Assembly (NCBI RefSeq): GCF_002251735.1
Contig: NZ_NOXS01000021.1
Coordinates: 1 to 64,000 of the forward strand
Length of the DNA: 64,000 nt
Reading direction: 5' to 3'
From: Elstera cyanobacteriorum
GTDB taxonomy: Bacteria; Pseudomonadota; Alphaproteobacteria; Elsterales; Elsteraceae
Translations under genes and position numbers: made by a program
Notes under the pieces: model-generated
What the model was told of the DNA's origin: nothing
Databases searched by the model: none
The model's input: only the letters and a program-made list of their open reading frames with translations
Shown: positions 16,673 through 26,148 of the stretch, piece by piece
How the letters are laid out: each line of letters begins with the position of its first letter
Numbering within the stretch: position 1 is the stretch's first letter

Positions 16673-17550
16673 TCGTCCGGTTGAAACAATCGGCGGTGGT
16701 GGTGAAACAACGCAACAAGCCGATCGACAACCGCAGCAACACGAGGCGCCTCACGCCGATCTTCGTGAACGACGAGCCAAAGACCGCCGCCGTCCACCGC
16801 TAAACTGGGGGAGAAGCGCTGCAAAACTGGGTCGGCGTCGCCGACGAAACGCGGCAGCACTGCGATTCCTACCCCGGCGCGCACGGCATCGTGAATATTC
16901 ACGCCTTGGGTGCAACGGAGGAGCGGTTGAAGATCCGGCACTTCGCGCAGCAGCCATCGCCCGGACTGAAACCCCATCTGGGCCGCATCAAAGGTAACCC
17001 AGGGCGCCCGTTGCCACGCGCCAGGGCGGGCAATATCGGCGAATTGCGGTCGCCCATAGACCGCGAACGCTAAATCTGGCAGTGCCCGGAGAACCACATA
17101 TCCCCGTTCGGGTCGCCGATGCCGGATGGCGATATCCGCCTCGGCTGTGGCTAAATCGACAAAACTATAGGAATTAACGATTTCGAGCGGCGGCCCATCG
17201 TCGAGCAAAACCGCCATATTCTGCGCCAAAAACCGCGATATCCAGCCGCCCGCTGTGATACGGATCGGCGTTTGGTTGCTGGCGACCGCCTCGGCCACCT
17301 GCGCCTCGATCCGTTCGGCGCGGTCGCGAAGCGCCTCCCCCTCCGGGGTCAGCGTAAAGCCAGACCGGCTGCGCAACAGCAGATTATGCCCGAGCGACCG
17401 TTCCAGCGCCGATAGGGCACGGCTGACCGTTGGGTGGCTCAACCCGAGTTGAGGAGCGGCGCGGGCCACACTGCCGCAGCGCGCCACGGCCAGGAACAGG
17501 CGCAGATCATCCCAATTTACCGGGCGGGCAGGTGGGGGTGGCAAGGGCAT
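16669..17550 (-). CDS. LysR-family transcriptional regulator
   Basis: This protein of about 293 residues has an N-terminal winged helix (NWDDLRLFLAVARCGSVARA, then LGLSHPTVSRALSALERSLG with the recognition helix) and a C-terminal periplasmic-binding-like effector domain (ITAGGWISRFLAQNMAVL, then VNIHDAVRAGVGIAVLPRF). The start is uncertain: ATGs at 17550 and 17610 and a GTG at 17634 are all in frame. I prefer 17550 because LysR proteins usually begin about ten residues before this helix. It is convergent with malonyl-CoA decarboxylase rather than divergent, so its target is not obvious. Confidence 0.85.
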   Translation of the reverse strand: MPLPPPPARPVNWDDLRLFLAVARCGSVARAAPQLGLSHPTVSRALSALERSLGHNLLLRSRSGFTLTPEGEALRDRAERIEAQVAEAVASNQTPIRITAGGWISRFLAQNMAVLLDDGPPLEIVNSYSFVDLATAEADIAIRHRRPERGYVVLRALPDLAFAVYGRPQFADIARPGAWQRAPWVTFDAAQMGFQSGRWLLREVPDLQPLLRCTQGVNIHDAVRAGVGIAVLPRFVGDADPVLQRFSPSLAVDGGGLWLVVHEDRREAPRVAAVVDRLVALFHHHRRLFQPDD

Positions 17551-17782
17551 TTCTTTGCGATCAGATCGAAACACTTTGGCATCGCGGCTTAGCGAAGAAG
17601 CGCGCAGCATTCTCGCATGATCCTGATCCGACACAACCTGAAACGCTTTTGCCTGAGCTGGCCCCGCTGGTTCAAGCGCCCCCCGCCCCGGCTGCGGACG
17701 GCAGACCTGCCGTCGTATCTCCGCCGGGACTTGAACCTGCCGCCGGAGACGACCGACCCGGGGTGGGTCGGCCTACCCAGGA

Positions 17783-18526
17783 TCAGCGGCGATAGGTTTC
17801 CATGATTTTCTCGAGCGTCCCATCGGCGGCCATCGCCTTCAGGGCGCTATTCACCTTCTCCAGCACTGGGGCCGCTGCTTGGGCTTGGCTGCGGGCGACG
17901 ACGATGTAATTCGGCTCTACCGCCACCCGCTTCGGCAGTACGCTGACCTTATCCAGCGGCTCCTCCAGCGCTTTCATATGGTAGGCCAGGGCGGCCTCCC
18001 CCGGATTGATCATCGCGGCATCCAGCCGCCCGGCCATCAATTTCTGCAGGCGTTGGCGCGGGTTGGAATCTGGGTCACCTTGGAAGTGCTTCTGCGCTTC
18101 GACAAAGAAGCTGCCGTAGCTGGCGCCGTCCTGATAGCCGATGCGTTTGCCTTTCAAATCCTCGGGCTTATCGAAGGCGAACTCTTTGCCACGCAGCGTA
18201 ACCAGAATCACTTCGTCGGACCCAACCGGCTCGCTAAACAGAAAAACCTTTTCCCGGTCGGGGGTTTTGAAAATTCCCGTCAACCAACCTTCGCCCGCTT
18301 CGCCCTGGGCATAGGCGCGTTTGAAGGGCGCGGCTTCCAACGATAATTCCACTCCGGCGCGGCGAAAGGCTTCCCGCGTTGCATCCACCACATAGCCTTT
18401 GGTCTGCGTCCCGTCACGCCACGCTTTTGGCGGCACCGCATCATTGGCGAATAGCTTCACCGGGTCTGCCGCCTGCGCGTGAGCCGCAACCAATAGACCT
18501 GCGGCGGCCATTAAAACTGATTTCAT
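17783..18526 (-). CDS. Periplasmic solute-binding protein (family 3 type)
   Basis: This 247-residue protein starts with a signal peptide (MKSVLMAAAGLLVAAHAQAA, cleavage near AQA-AD). It then shows the two-lobed binding-protein pattern: NDAVPPKAWRDGTQTKGYVVD, TREAFRRAGVEL, and KGKRIGYQDGASYGSFF at the hinge. It is a more distant relative of the triplet at 11.1-13.6 kb and lacks their GPGYEFVADLFK signature. No permease or ATPase is nearby, so it is a fourth orphan binding protein in 8 kb. The ligand is unknown. Confidence 0.8.
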   Translation of the reverse strand: MKSVLMAAAGLLVAAHAQAADPVKLFANDAVPPKAWRDGTQTKGYVVDATREAFRRAGVELSLEAAPFKRAYAQGEAGEGWLTGIFKTPDREKVFLFSEPVGSDEVILVTLRGKEFAFDKPEDLKGKRIGYQDGASYGSFFVEAQKHFQGDPDSNPRQRLQKLMAGRLDAAMINPGEAALAYHMKALEEPLDKVSVLPKRVAVEPNYIVVARSQAQAAAPVLEKVNSALKAMAADGTLEKIMETYRR

Positions 18527-18568
18527 CCTATCCCCGCTCCTCTGCCGGTCGATCCGGCCTTTTCTTTG

Positions 18569-19084
18569 TTATCGGTCATCGGTGGGCAATCCCCAATGGT
18601 CCGCACAAGCATCTAATGCAATTCTTAATATTTCGATACCGCTAGCCGGATGCCGTTGGCTGCGGGCTGCCCAGTCGCGGGCGCTGATCCCCTCGCAAAA
18701 GACCGCCGTAACCAGACCGCTTAGGATCGGCCCCATCCGCCGACAGAGCAGCCGCCAGACATCGCCCGCACGGTGAACCCCTTCGCCGGGACCGTCAGGA
18801 ATTTTCTGGGTGCGGGAGGAGGCCGTGGCTAAGCGGTCGCCATAGGCACCGATCAAACGCGGCTCCCGCGTCAAACGCTCCAGCACGCCGCGCAGGCGCA
18901 TCGCCGCCTCTGCTGTCCGTCCCGATAGGTCACCGCGCGCGAGGTAACGATCAACAACATCCTGCGTCAGCCGGACCGGGGCTGGATTCCCCGCAACAAA
19001 ATCGGGTGGCAAGGGCATCGGCTCGGCCTGTCGCCGCCGCTCCGGCGTCGGGCGAAGGGCGACAGGGGTCGTTTTTTTCGGCAT
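18569..19084 (-). CDS. Small helical protein, possible phage/GTA-type regulator
   Basis: The 171-residue product has a basic, Pro-rich N-terminus (MPKKTTPVALRPTPERRRQ) and a helical remainder. It ends with EGISARDWAARSQRHPASG and then EILRIALDACADHWGL. That ending resembles, from memory, the C-terminal pattern of DUF6456-type alphaproteobacterial proteins, some of which act in phage or gene-transfer-agent control. This is not proven. The start has GGGAG about 8 bases upstream. Like the portal and terminase genes, it lies right behind a promoter-like element and a strong minus-strand terminator. Alternatives are a terminase small subunit or an unrelated protein. Confidence 0.5.
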   Translation of the reverse strand: MPKKTTPVALRPTPERRRQAEPMPLPPDFVAGNPAPVRLTQDVVDRYLARGDLSGRTAEAAMRLRGVLERLTREPRLIGAYGDRLATASSRTQKIPDGPGEGVHRAGDVWRLLCRRMGPILSGLVTAVFCEGISARDWAARSQRHPASGIEILRIALDACADHWGLPTDDR

Positions 19085-19138
19085 GGGCGGTCTCCCGGAA
19101 AGCAGCAGTCACCCTAAGGCGCGGAGTCGCAGGCCCAT

Positions 19139-19169
19139 AAAAAAGGCCGGGGGAATCGCCCCCCCGGCC
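19139..19169 (-). terminator. Intrinsic terminator upstream of the 18.6-19.1 kb gene
   Basis: A perfect 9-bp stem (GGCCGGGGG at 19145-19153 and CCCCCGGCC at 19161-19169, loop AATCGCC) is followed on the minus strand by TTTTTTAT. No minus-strand gene lies upstream; the next gene is divergent. Confidence 0.78.
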
Positions 19170-19179
19170 TCACCCCATA

Positions 19180-19208
19180 ATATTCATGTTTTGTTCTAAT
19201 TCTGTCAA
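19180..19208 (-). promoter_or_regulatory. Candidate promoter upstream of the terminator
   Basis: On the minus strand a consensus TTGACA (19203-19208, in TCTTGACA) is followed after 17 bases by GAATAT, with TATTAT also close by. The start would fall only a few bases before the terminator stem, giving a very short leader. Confidence 0.45.
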
Positions 19209-19284
19209 GACCCGTCAGACCTACCGGGGGATGAATCGCGACAAGCCTGCCCATAATAGCCAGGATCAGCCAAGGGAGACCCCG

Positions 19285-20757
19285 ATGCGCCCCCATCTTC
19301 GCCGCCTGTTGCTGTCGCTGGGGCTGCTCGCCCTCTGCCCCCCGCCCGCTGCGGCCCTGACACCGGAGGAAACCCGGCACCTGCTCGACCGTGCCGGGTT
19401 CGGGGCCGCGCCCGACGATTTCGCCGTCTATCGCCCCCTGACCCGTACAGCCGCCGTTGATCGGCTTTTGGGCGATCTCGACGCGCCGACGCTGACGCCT
19501 GACCCGGCATTCCTGGCCGAACCGCGCCCGGACGCCGTAACCTATCGCGCTATCAGCGATAAACCCCCTGAGGAACGCCGCGCCTTTACCCTCGCCCGCC
19601 GGGGGGAAGCATTGGCGATCCGGGGCTGGTGGCTGCAAGAAATGATCGGGGGCCGCGCCCCCTTGCGCGAGCGGCTGGCGCTGATCTGGCACGGCCATTT
19701 CACCTCGGCCTTCGATAAGGTGCGCGTGCCCGACCTGATGTGGCGACAAGTCGCCTTGTTCCGCACGGAGGGCACGCGCAATTTTGCCGATCTGCTGCGC
19801 AGCATCGGCAAGGATGGGGCGATGTTCCGCTATCTCGACGTTCCCGCCAGCCGCAAGGGCAAGCCGAACGAAAATTTCGCCCGCGAGCTGCTGGAACTTT
19901 ATACCCTGGGTGCGGGGAATTATACGGAGCAGGATATTAAGGAAGCGGCTAAAGCGATGGTCGGCTGGCGGCTGAACGCGGGCGACTTGACGCCCGTTTT
20001 CATGCCCGCCGCCGCCGTTCCTGGGCCGAAGCAGGTACTGGGCGCGACCGTCGAGACGACGGGCGATGTCATCGACCTGCTGCTCAAACAGCGCGCCACC
20101 GCCCGCTTCATCACCGAAAAACTCTGGCTGGCTTTCATCTCGCCAGACCCGGATAAGGCCGAGGTTGATCGGCTCGCCGCGCGCTTCTTCGACAGCGGTT
20201 ACCAGCTTCGCCCCCTTGTGCGCGATCTTTTGCTCAGCCCGGCCTTCTGGTCGCCGGACGCACAGGGGCGGCTGGTGAAATCCCCGGTCGATCTGGTCGT
20301 TGGGGCCGTCCGGCAGTTTGATATGCCGGTCAAAGACCCGCGCCGCCTCGCTATCGAAACCCGCCTGCTCGGGCAAGACTTGCTCGATCCCCCCAATGTG
20401 CGCGGCTGGCCGGGCGGGATGGAGTGGATCACCACCGATACGCTGCTGAAACGCCGCGCGGTGCTGACCCGCCTTGCCTATGGCGAACCGCCCGAACCCG
20501 CCCGCCGCCAACCGGATGGGATCGCCGCCGAATATGCCCGGCTCGTCGGTCTCGACCAGGCGGCCCCCACCCCCGGGATGCAGGGCCGGGCAGTGGTACT
20601 CAGCGATTTCTTCGCCAAACATCCGCTGTTCTTGGGCGATGAGGGCCTGTTACAGAAATCTGTGCTGGCCGAACCGCCGGTGCAGCCGCCCACCCGCTCC
20701 ACCCCGCCCGACCGGCTGCTGGAACTGCTGCTCGACCCCGCTTACGAGGTAAAATGA
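19285..20757 (+). CDS. DUF1800 family exported protein
   Basis: The 490-residue protein starts with a Sec-type signal peptide (LRRLLLSLGLLALCPPPAAA, cleavage near residue 24) and continues with the DUF1800 opening LTPEETRHLLDRAGFGAAPDD. Other family motifs are RERLALIWHGHFTS, PNENFARELLELYTLG and PPNVRGWPGG. DUF1800 proteins are exported and almost always paired with a DUF1501 protein, as here, with a 4-base overlap. The biochemical role is unknown. The ATG at 19285 is favoured by AGGGAG 7 bases upstream and by the signal peptide; an ATG at 19186 would add 33 residues. Confidence 0.85.
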   Translation: MRPHLRRLLLSLGLLALCPPPAAALTPEETRHLLDRAGFGAAPDDFAVYRPLTRTAAVDRLLGDLDAPTLTPDPAFLAEPRPDAVTYRAISDKPPEERRAFTLARRGEALAIRGWWLQEMIGGRAPLRERLALIWHGHFTSAFDKVRVPDLMWRQVALFRTEGTRNFADLLRSIGKDGAMFRYLDVPASRKGKPNENFARELLELYTLGAGNYTEQDIKEAAKAMVGWRLNAGDLTPVFMPAAAVPGPKQVLGATVETTGDVIDLLLKQRATARFITEKLWLAFISPDPDKAEVDRLAARFFDSGYQLRPLVRDLLLSPAFWSPDAQGRLVKSPVDLVVGAVRQFDMPVKDPRRLAIETRLLGQDLLDPPNVRGWPGGMEWITTDTLLKRRAVLTRLAYGEPPEPARRQPDGIAAEYARLVGLDQAAPTPGMQGRAVVLSDFFAKHPLFLGDEGLLQKSVLAEPPVQPPTRSTPPDRLLELLLDPAYEVK

Positions 20758-21947
20758 TGCTGAACCGTCGCCATTTCCTCCGGCTCTCGGCCTTTGCGGG
20801 CGGGGCCTTGCTCTTGCCTAGCGGGTGCGCCGTCGTACCGACCGGCCCACAGACAAAAGCTGCTGCCGGGAAGCCCGAAACACTGGTGCTCGTCGAATTC
20901 CAGGGCGGTAACGATGGGCTGAATACCGTCGCACCGATCAAAGACCCGCTCTATCGCAGCCTCCGCCCCACCCTGGCCCTTTCAGAGGCCGACGCCCTGC
21001 CGGTGGGCCGCGATTTGGCCCTGCATCCCGCGCTAAAACCGACGATGGCCCTCTGGGATGCGGGCGACCTCGCCGTTGTGCTGGGGGTCGGCTATCCCAA
21101 CCCCGACCGCTCGCATTTCCGGTCGATTGATATTTGGGATACCGCGTCGGACGCCGACCGGGTGCTAAGCACCGGCTGGATCACCCGCGCCCTGCAAACC
21201 CAGCCGCGCCCGCGCGCTGCCGATGCTTTCGTTCTGGGCCGCCCGCACCTGGGGCCGGTGACGGGAAGCGGGATCAAGGCCGTCTCGCTCAGCAATCCGG
21301 GCACTTTTGCTAAAGCCGCTACCGCCGTCTCGATCCCCGAGATGCAGCGCCGCAACCCGATCCTCGACCAAATCAGCACCGTTCAAGGCACCTTGCGGGT
21401 CGCGGGGGATGATATTCAGAACCGCCTCAAGGCCGTTCCCGCCAGCCTGACCGCCGATTTCCCGAAAACCAATATTGGCGGTCAGTTTGCCGATGCGATG
21501 CGGCTACTGGCGGCGGGAGTCGAGGCGCCGGTGATCAAACTATCGCTCGGCAGTTTCGATACCCATATCGACCAAGCCCCGCAGCATGCTCGCCTGCTCG
21601 GCGATTTCGCTGCGGGCCTCGCCGCCTTCCGCAAAGCCGCCCAAGCGAGCGGCCACTGGGACCGGGTGATCCTTCTCACCTATTCCGAATTCGGACGCCG
21701 CCCTGCCGAAAACGCCAGCAAGGGCACCGACCACGGCACGGCCGCCCCGCAGTTCCTGGCCGGGGGCGCCGTGCGCGGCGGGCTGATCGGCACGCAACCC
21801 GCCCTTGATCGGCTGCAAAACGACGATCTCGTCCACACGATGGATTTTCGGCAGGTCTATGCGGGCCTGCTGCAAGGGATATGGGGGATTGCACCAGAGA
21901 AGGTGTTTGGGAAGCCGGTGGATGCCACGGCAGGGCTGATCGCCTAA
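20754..21947 (+). CDS. DUF1501 family exported protein
   Basis: This 397-residue protein begins with a Tat-like signal (NRRHFLRLSAFAGGALLLPSGCA), where Cys25 in a lipobox-like LPSGC could also be lipidated. The family core follows: LVLVEFQGGNDGLNTVAP, HPALKPTMALWDAGDLAVVLGVGYPNPDRSHF, and TYSEFGRRPAENASKGTDHGTA near the C-terminus. The fold is related to alkaline phosphatase/sulfatase proteins, but no catalytic role is established. It is translationally coupled to the DUF1800 gene upstream. Confidence 0.86.
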   Translation: MMLNRRHFLRLSAFAGGALLLPSGCAVVPTGPQTKAAAGKPETLVLVEFQGGNDGLNTVAPIKDPLYRSLRPTLALSEADALPVGRDLALHPALKPTMALWDAGDLAVVLGVGYPNPDRSHFRSIDIWDTASDADRVLSTGWITRALQTQPRPRAADAFVLGRPHLGPVTGSGIKAVSLSNPGTFAKAATAVSIPEMQRRNPILDQISTVQGTLRVAGDDIQNRLKAVPASLTADFPKTNIGGQFADAMRLLAAGVEAPVIKLSLGSFDTHIDQAPQHARLLGDFAAGLAAFRKAAQASGHWDRVILLTYSEFGRRPAENASKGTDHGTAAPQFLAGGAVRGGLIGTQPALDRLQNDDLVHTMDFRQVYAGLLQGIWGIAPEKVFGKPVDATAGLIA

Positions 21948-21960
21948 GGCTTAGGCTTGC

Positions 21961-22036
21961 TGGTGGGCCCGGCCGGATTCGAACCGACGACAACACCGTT
22001 ATGAGCGGCGCGTTCTAACCGCTGAACTACAGGCCC
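21961..22036 (-). tRNA. tRNA with CAU anticodon (Ile2 or elongator Met)
   Basis: This 76-base tRNA folds fully: acceptor GGGCCTG with CGGGCCC, D arm GTTC/GAAC, anticodon stem CGCCG/CGGTG enclosing CTCATAA, T arm GTCGG-TTCGAAT-CCGGC, and an encoded CCA. The loop CTCATAA gives anticodon CAU. The CTCATAACG context and GC-rich acceptor favour the lysidine-modified isoleucine tRNA over elongator methionine, but sequence alone does not settle this. Confidence 0.92.
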
Positions 22037-22080
22037 CCGCAGCGATCCCGGCGCAAGGCCGGGTAAGGTTTATGAAAGCA

Positions 22081-22110
22081 AAAGGGGCGTTCCGTCAAGA
22101 ACGCCCCTTT
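22081..22110 (-). terminator. Terminator after rpoD
   Basis: A perfect 12-bp stem (AAAGGGGCGTTC and GAACGCCCCTTT, loop CGTCAA) is followed on the minus strand by TTGCTTT. It lies about 33 bases past the rpoD stop. Confidence 0.85.
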
Positions 22111-22142
22111 GGTTTTGAGCCGATATTTTTACGCTTAAATGC

Positions 22143-24101
22143 TTAGGTATCCAGGAAGCTGCGCAATTTACGGCTGCGGCTGGGATGCTTCAGCTTGCGC
22201 AGCGCCTTGGCTTCGATCTGGCGGATACGCTCGCGGGTGACCGAAAACTGCTGGCCGACTTCTTCCAGCGTGTGGTCGGTGTTCATGCCAATGCCGAAGC
22301 GCATGCGCAGCACCCGTTCTTCACGCGGGGTGAGAGTCGCGAGAATGCGCGTGGTGGTTTCGCGCAGATTGGCCTGAATGGCGGCATCGAGCGGCAGAAC
22401 GGCGTTCTTATCCTCGATGAAATCGCCAAGATGGCTATCTTCCTCGTCACCAATCGGCGTTTCGAGCGAGATTGGCTCTTTGGCGATCTTCAGAACCTTG
22501 CGCACCTTTTCCAGTGGCATCATCAGCTTTTCGGCCAATTCTTCCGGCGTCGGTTCGCGGCCGATTTCGTGCAGCATTTGGCGCGAGGTGCGCACCAGCT
22601 TATTGATCGTTTCGATCATATGCACGGGAATGCGGATGGTGCGGGCCTGATCGGCAATCGAGCGGGTGATTGCCTGCCGGATCCACCAAGTCGCATAGGT
22701 CGAGAACTTATAGCCGCGCCGATACTCGAACTTATCGACGGCCTTCATCAGACCGATATTGCCTTCCTGGATCAAATCGAGGAACTGCAAACCACGGTTC
22801 GTATACTTCTTGGCGATGGAGATGACGAGGCGCAGGTTGGCCTCCACCATTTCCTTTTTCGCCCGGCTTGCTTCGCGTTCGCCCTTCTGGATTTTCTGCA
22901 CCATCGAGCGGAATTCGCCGATGGGCAGCGTCACTTCTTCAGCAAAAGCAGCGATATCATCCCGGATCTTCTGGGCTTCATCGGCATGCTTATCGTAGAA
23001 GCGCGTCCACTTCGTGCTGCGGCCTTTGACCGTTTCCAGCCAGTTCGGCACCAGCTCGTTGCCCATATAGGCTTCGAGGAAGTCCGCGCGCGGCACTTTG
23101 GTCGACTCGGCCATGCGCAGCATCTTACCGTCGAGCTGCAACAGCTTACGCGCCAGCAGATTATGCTGTTCGACCAATTGTTCGATGCGCTGCGGGTTAA
23201 GGCGGACGGTCTTGGTGATTTCCACCAGATCGCTACGCGCCTTTTCGTATTTCTTCTCGTTCGCGGGCGCCAGCGGTTCGCCCTTCAGCACCGTTGCAAC
23301 ACGCTTTTCCTGGAGCTTGGCGAGCTTCACCTGGGCTTCGGCGATCTCGGCGAACCGCTCCATATACTGCGGCAGCAGTTCGGCTTCCATCGCCGATAGG
23401 GACACGCCCGGCTCGTCGCTTTCGGCCTCGCCCTCAGCACCCGGGACGGCGGCTTCTTCTTCCTCGCTCTCTTCGGCTTCCTCGCTATCGGCGACGGCAC
23501 CCGCCGCCAATAGTTCGGGCGGAATATCCTCGTCTTCCGCCGGGGCACCGCTGCCGTAGGAGGCTTCGAGATCGATGATGTCGCGCAGCAGCATGCCTTC
23601 GACGGCCAGCGCCTGCGCCCAGGCCACGATGGCGCGCTGGGTCAGCGGGCTTTCGCACAGGCCGGAGATCATCGCCTCGCGGCCGGCCTCGATGCGCTTG
23701 GCGATGGCAATTTCGCCTTCGCGGGACAAAAGCTCGACCGAACCCATTTCGCGCAGATACATGCGCACGGGATCGTCGGTCCGGCCGACTTCATCCTCGT
23801 CCACATTGCCGCGCGCATCGCCTTCGCCCTCGGCTTCCTCGCTCTCGGCTTCGGCCTCGTCGCCTTCGACGATGTTGATGCCCAGCTCAGACAGCATCGC
23901 CAGCGTATCTTCGATCTGCTCCGAAGAAACCTGATCCTGGGGAAGTGCCGAATTCAGCTCGTCATAGGTCACATAGCCGCGCTCTTTGCCCTTGGCCGTC
24001 AGTTTTTTGACGGCGGCAGCGACGGTATCGACCAATGGACTTTCGAGAGCTTCTTCCTGCGGGGTTTGTTCTTCTGCGGTATTCGCTGCCTTCTGCGCCA
24101 T
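22143..24101 (-). CDS. rpoD: RNA polymerase primary sigma factor RpoD
   Basis: This 652-residue sigma-70 directs RNA polymerase to housekeeping promoters. Visible parts are region 1.1 ([18 protein letters not shown]), region 1.2 ([22 protein letters not shown]), and a long acidic non-conserved region with runs of Glu (about residues 190-240). Region 2 follows ([21 protein letters not shown], then [17 protein letters not shown]), then region 3, and region 4.2 with the -35-binding helix ([17 protein letters not shown]). Length is normal for alphaproteobacteria. It is the last gene of the yqeY-dnaG-rpoD block. Confidence 0.97.
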   Translation of the reverse strand: MAQKAANTAEEQTPQEEALESPLVDTVAAAVKKLTAKGKERGYVTYDELNSALPQDQVSSEQIEDTLAMLSELGINIVEGDEAEAESEEAEGEGDARGNVDEDEVGRTDDPVRMYLREMGSVELLSREGEIAIAKRIEAGREAMISGLCESPLTQRAIVAWAQALAVEGMLLRDIIDLEASYGSGAPAEDEDIPPELLAAGAVADSEEAEESEEEEAAVPGAEGEAESDEPGVSLSAMEAELLPQYMERFAEIAEAQVKLAKLQEKRVATVLKGEPLAPANEKKYEKARSDLVEITKTVRLNPQRIEQLVEQHNLLARKLLQLDGKMLRMAESTKVPRADFLEAYMGNELVPNWLETVKGRSTKWTRFYDKHADEAQKIRDDIAAFAEEVTLPIGEFRSMVQKIQKGEREASRAKKEMVEANLRLVISIAKKYTNRGLQFLDLIQEGNIGLMKAVDKFEYRRGYKFSTYATWWIRQAITRSIADQARTIRIPVHMIETINKLVRTSRQMLHEIGREPTPEELAEKLMMPLEKVRKVLKIAKEPISLETPIGDEEDSHLGDFIEDKNAVLPLDAAIQANLRETTTRILATLTPREERVLRMRFGIGMNTDHTLEEVGQQFSVTRERIRQIEAKALRKLKHPSRSRKLRSFLDT

Positions 24102-24196
24102 TCTTGACCCTCGCCAACCAAACCTAAGCGTCGCGACCCAACCTATGCCCCTGTCATGCCAAAAGCATGCCGGGCGCCCCTTCTACCCCAAGCGCG

Positions 24197-26101
24197 TTAC
24201 GATGGTGCGACAGCATCCATCGGCCCACCCTCCTCCTCGTCACCGCCATGCGCGCGGGCACGGTCGGCGAAAAGCGCCTTGTAGCGCGCCCATGCCTCCG
24301 CCGTCTCTTCCGATAGCGTTACCGCCATCAGCAAGCGCCGGTCTTCAGCAACGCGCCGGTCCATCAGCCTGCCGAAAATTTCGGCGACCTTTGCACGCAC
24401 ATCCTGGGGAAACGCTTCACGTCGCGTGAAGGGAAACGTTCCGGCGACGTCTTTCTGCATCACATGCGACAGCATAAAGGCGTGCTCGCTCTCCGCGAGA
24501 TGGGACTGCAGGGCATCGGCGTCAAGGCCGGGACGGGTAGCCGTTACGTTTACGATTTCCCGCCGAAGCGAGTCAAGCCCCGCATCGGCAAACTCGATAT
24601 CCGCTAGAGCTTCGTGCCAATGATCGAACAGAAAAGGATGATTGAGAAAGGCCGCCAGCAAGGCGCGGGTATGCATCCGTTCGGCGATCAACGGGGTGGA
24701 GGCGACCGTGGCATTCGGCCTGTCCTTCAAAAACGGATCGGGTTCTTGCCACCGCCCGCGCTTTCCGCTGGGCTGCCGAGCGCGCGGCACATAGGCGGGC
24801 GCGGCGACCTCGGGCACCGGCTGCGCCGGCGCAACGCCAAACAGCGCCGTTAAGCGCTGGTCGATCTCGGTCTGATAGAGCCGCCGTACATCGGCATCGG
24901 CTATCGTGGCGACCTGAGCATGCAGATCGCGCGACAGTTCGGCCTTACGCTCCGGCGTATCCAGCGCCCGGCCCGCCTGCGCACCGGTCCACAGCGCGTC
25001 GATCAACGGGCGGGCTACCGTCAGCGCCTCCCGCAGCCGGGCGGGACCGCCGGGGCGGCCCAGAAGATCATCGGGATCAAGCCCTTCCGGCAGCGTGGCA
25101 AAGCGTAAGGAGCGGCCCGCTTTCAGCAGGGGTAGCGCCCGCAAGGCCGCACGCATCATCGCTTTCTGCCCAGCGGAATCGCCGTCGAGACAGAGGATCG
25201 GTTCCGGCGCGAGGCGCCAGAGTTCTTCCATCTGCTCCTCGGTCAAGGCGGTGCCGAGCGGGGCCACCGCCGTATCGAACCCCGCGCGGTGCAGGGCGAT
25301 CACATCCATATAGCCTTCGGCCAGGATGATTTCCTGCTTCTTCGCGGCGCTGGGGCGGGCGTGATGCAGGGCATAAAGGCTGCGCCCCTTGTGGAACAAA
25401 GGCGTTTCTGGGCTGTTCAGATATTTCGGCTGCCCATCGCCCAGAATGCGCCCACCGAAGGCAATCACCCGCCCGCGCCGGTCGCAGATCGGGAACATCA
25501 CCCGGCCCCGGAACCTATCATAGGGATCGGGCTTTTCTTCCACTCGGATCAGCAGCCCGGCCTCGACCAGCATGGCATCATCGAAACCTTGGATTTTGAG
25601 GGCGACCTTCAACCCGTCGCGCTGATCGGGCGCCCAGCCCAGGCGGAATTTGCCGATATCGGCCTCTGGCACACCGCGCTTTTCGAGATACTCGCGCGCC
25701 GGGGCACCAGACGGGCCGCGCAAGGCTTGTTCGAAATACAGGCAGGCCGCTTCCATCGCGGCTTCTAGCGTCTGGCGTTTTTCGACCGTTTTACGGTCCT
25801 GGGGCGTATCATTGGGAACGGGAATCCCCGCTTCTGCCGCCAAGCGCTGTACGGTTTCGGCAAAGCCCAGCCCTTCGGTCTGCATAACGAAGGACACAAT
25901 GTCCCCATGCGCGCCGCAGCCGAAGCAATGGTAAAAGCCCTTATCGTCATTGACGAAAAAGCTAGGCGATTTTTCGTTATGGAAGGGACAGAGGCCCGAA
26001 AACTCCCGCCCCTTGCGGGTAAGCTTCACCTTCCGCCCGACCACCGAGGAGGTGGGGACGCGCGTGCGCAGATCGTCGAGAAACTGCGGCGGGAAAGCCA
26101 T
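24197..26101 (-). CDS. dnaG: DNA primase
   Basis: This 634-residue primase makes RNA primers at the replication fork. The N-terminal zinc-binding domain has the CHC2 pattern (CPFHNEKSPSF, then HCFGCGAHGD, residues about 38-65). The central Toprim domain shows EGYMDVIAL and LCLDGDSAGQKA. The C-terminal region binds the DnaB helicase and is variable. It lies 95 bases upstream of rpoD in the standard macromolecular synthesis order with yqeY ahead of it. Confidence 0.96.
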   Translation of the reverse strand: MAFPPQFLDDLRTRVPTSSVVGRKVKLTRKGREFSGLCPFHNEKSPSFFVNDDKGFYHCFGCGAHGDIVSFVMQTEGLGFAETVQRLAAEAGIPVPNDTPQDRKTVEKRQTLEAAMEAACLYFEQALRGPSGAPAREYLEKRGVPEADIGKFRLGWAPDQRDGLKVALKIQGFDDAMLVEAGLLIRVEEKPDPYDRFRGRVMFPICDRRGRVIAFGGRILGDGQPKYLNSPETPLFHKGRSLYALHHARPSAAKKQEIILAEGYMDVIALHRAGFDTAVAPLGTALTEEQMEELWRLAPEPILCLDGDSAGQKAMMRAALRALPLLKAGRSLRFATLPEGLDPDDLLGRPGGPARLREALTVARPLIDALWTGAQAGRALDTPERKAELSRDLHAQVATIADADVRRLYQTEIDQRLTALFGVAPAQPVPEVAAPAYVPRARQPSGKRGRWQEPDPFLKDRPNATVASTPLIAERMHTRALLAAFLNHPFLFDHWHEALADIEFADAGLDSLRREIVNVTATRPGLDADALQSHLAESEHAFMLSHVMQKDVAGTFPFTRREAFPQDVRAKVAEIFGRLMDRRVAEDRRLLMAVTLSEETAEAWARYKALFADRARAHGGDEEEGGPMDAVAPS

Positions 26102-26148
26102 GGGCGGTCTTTCGAAACGGGGAGAGTATCCCCTCCCCCCTTTTGGGG

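Noticed and set aside
19114-20622. 502-codon minus-strand frame
   Set aside because: It is antisense to the DUF1800 gene, crosses the terminator at 19139-19169 and lacks recognisable domains.
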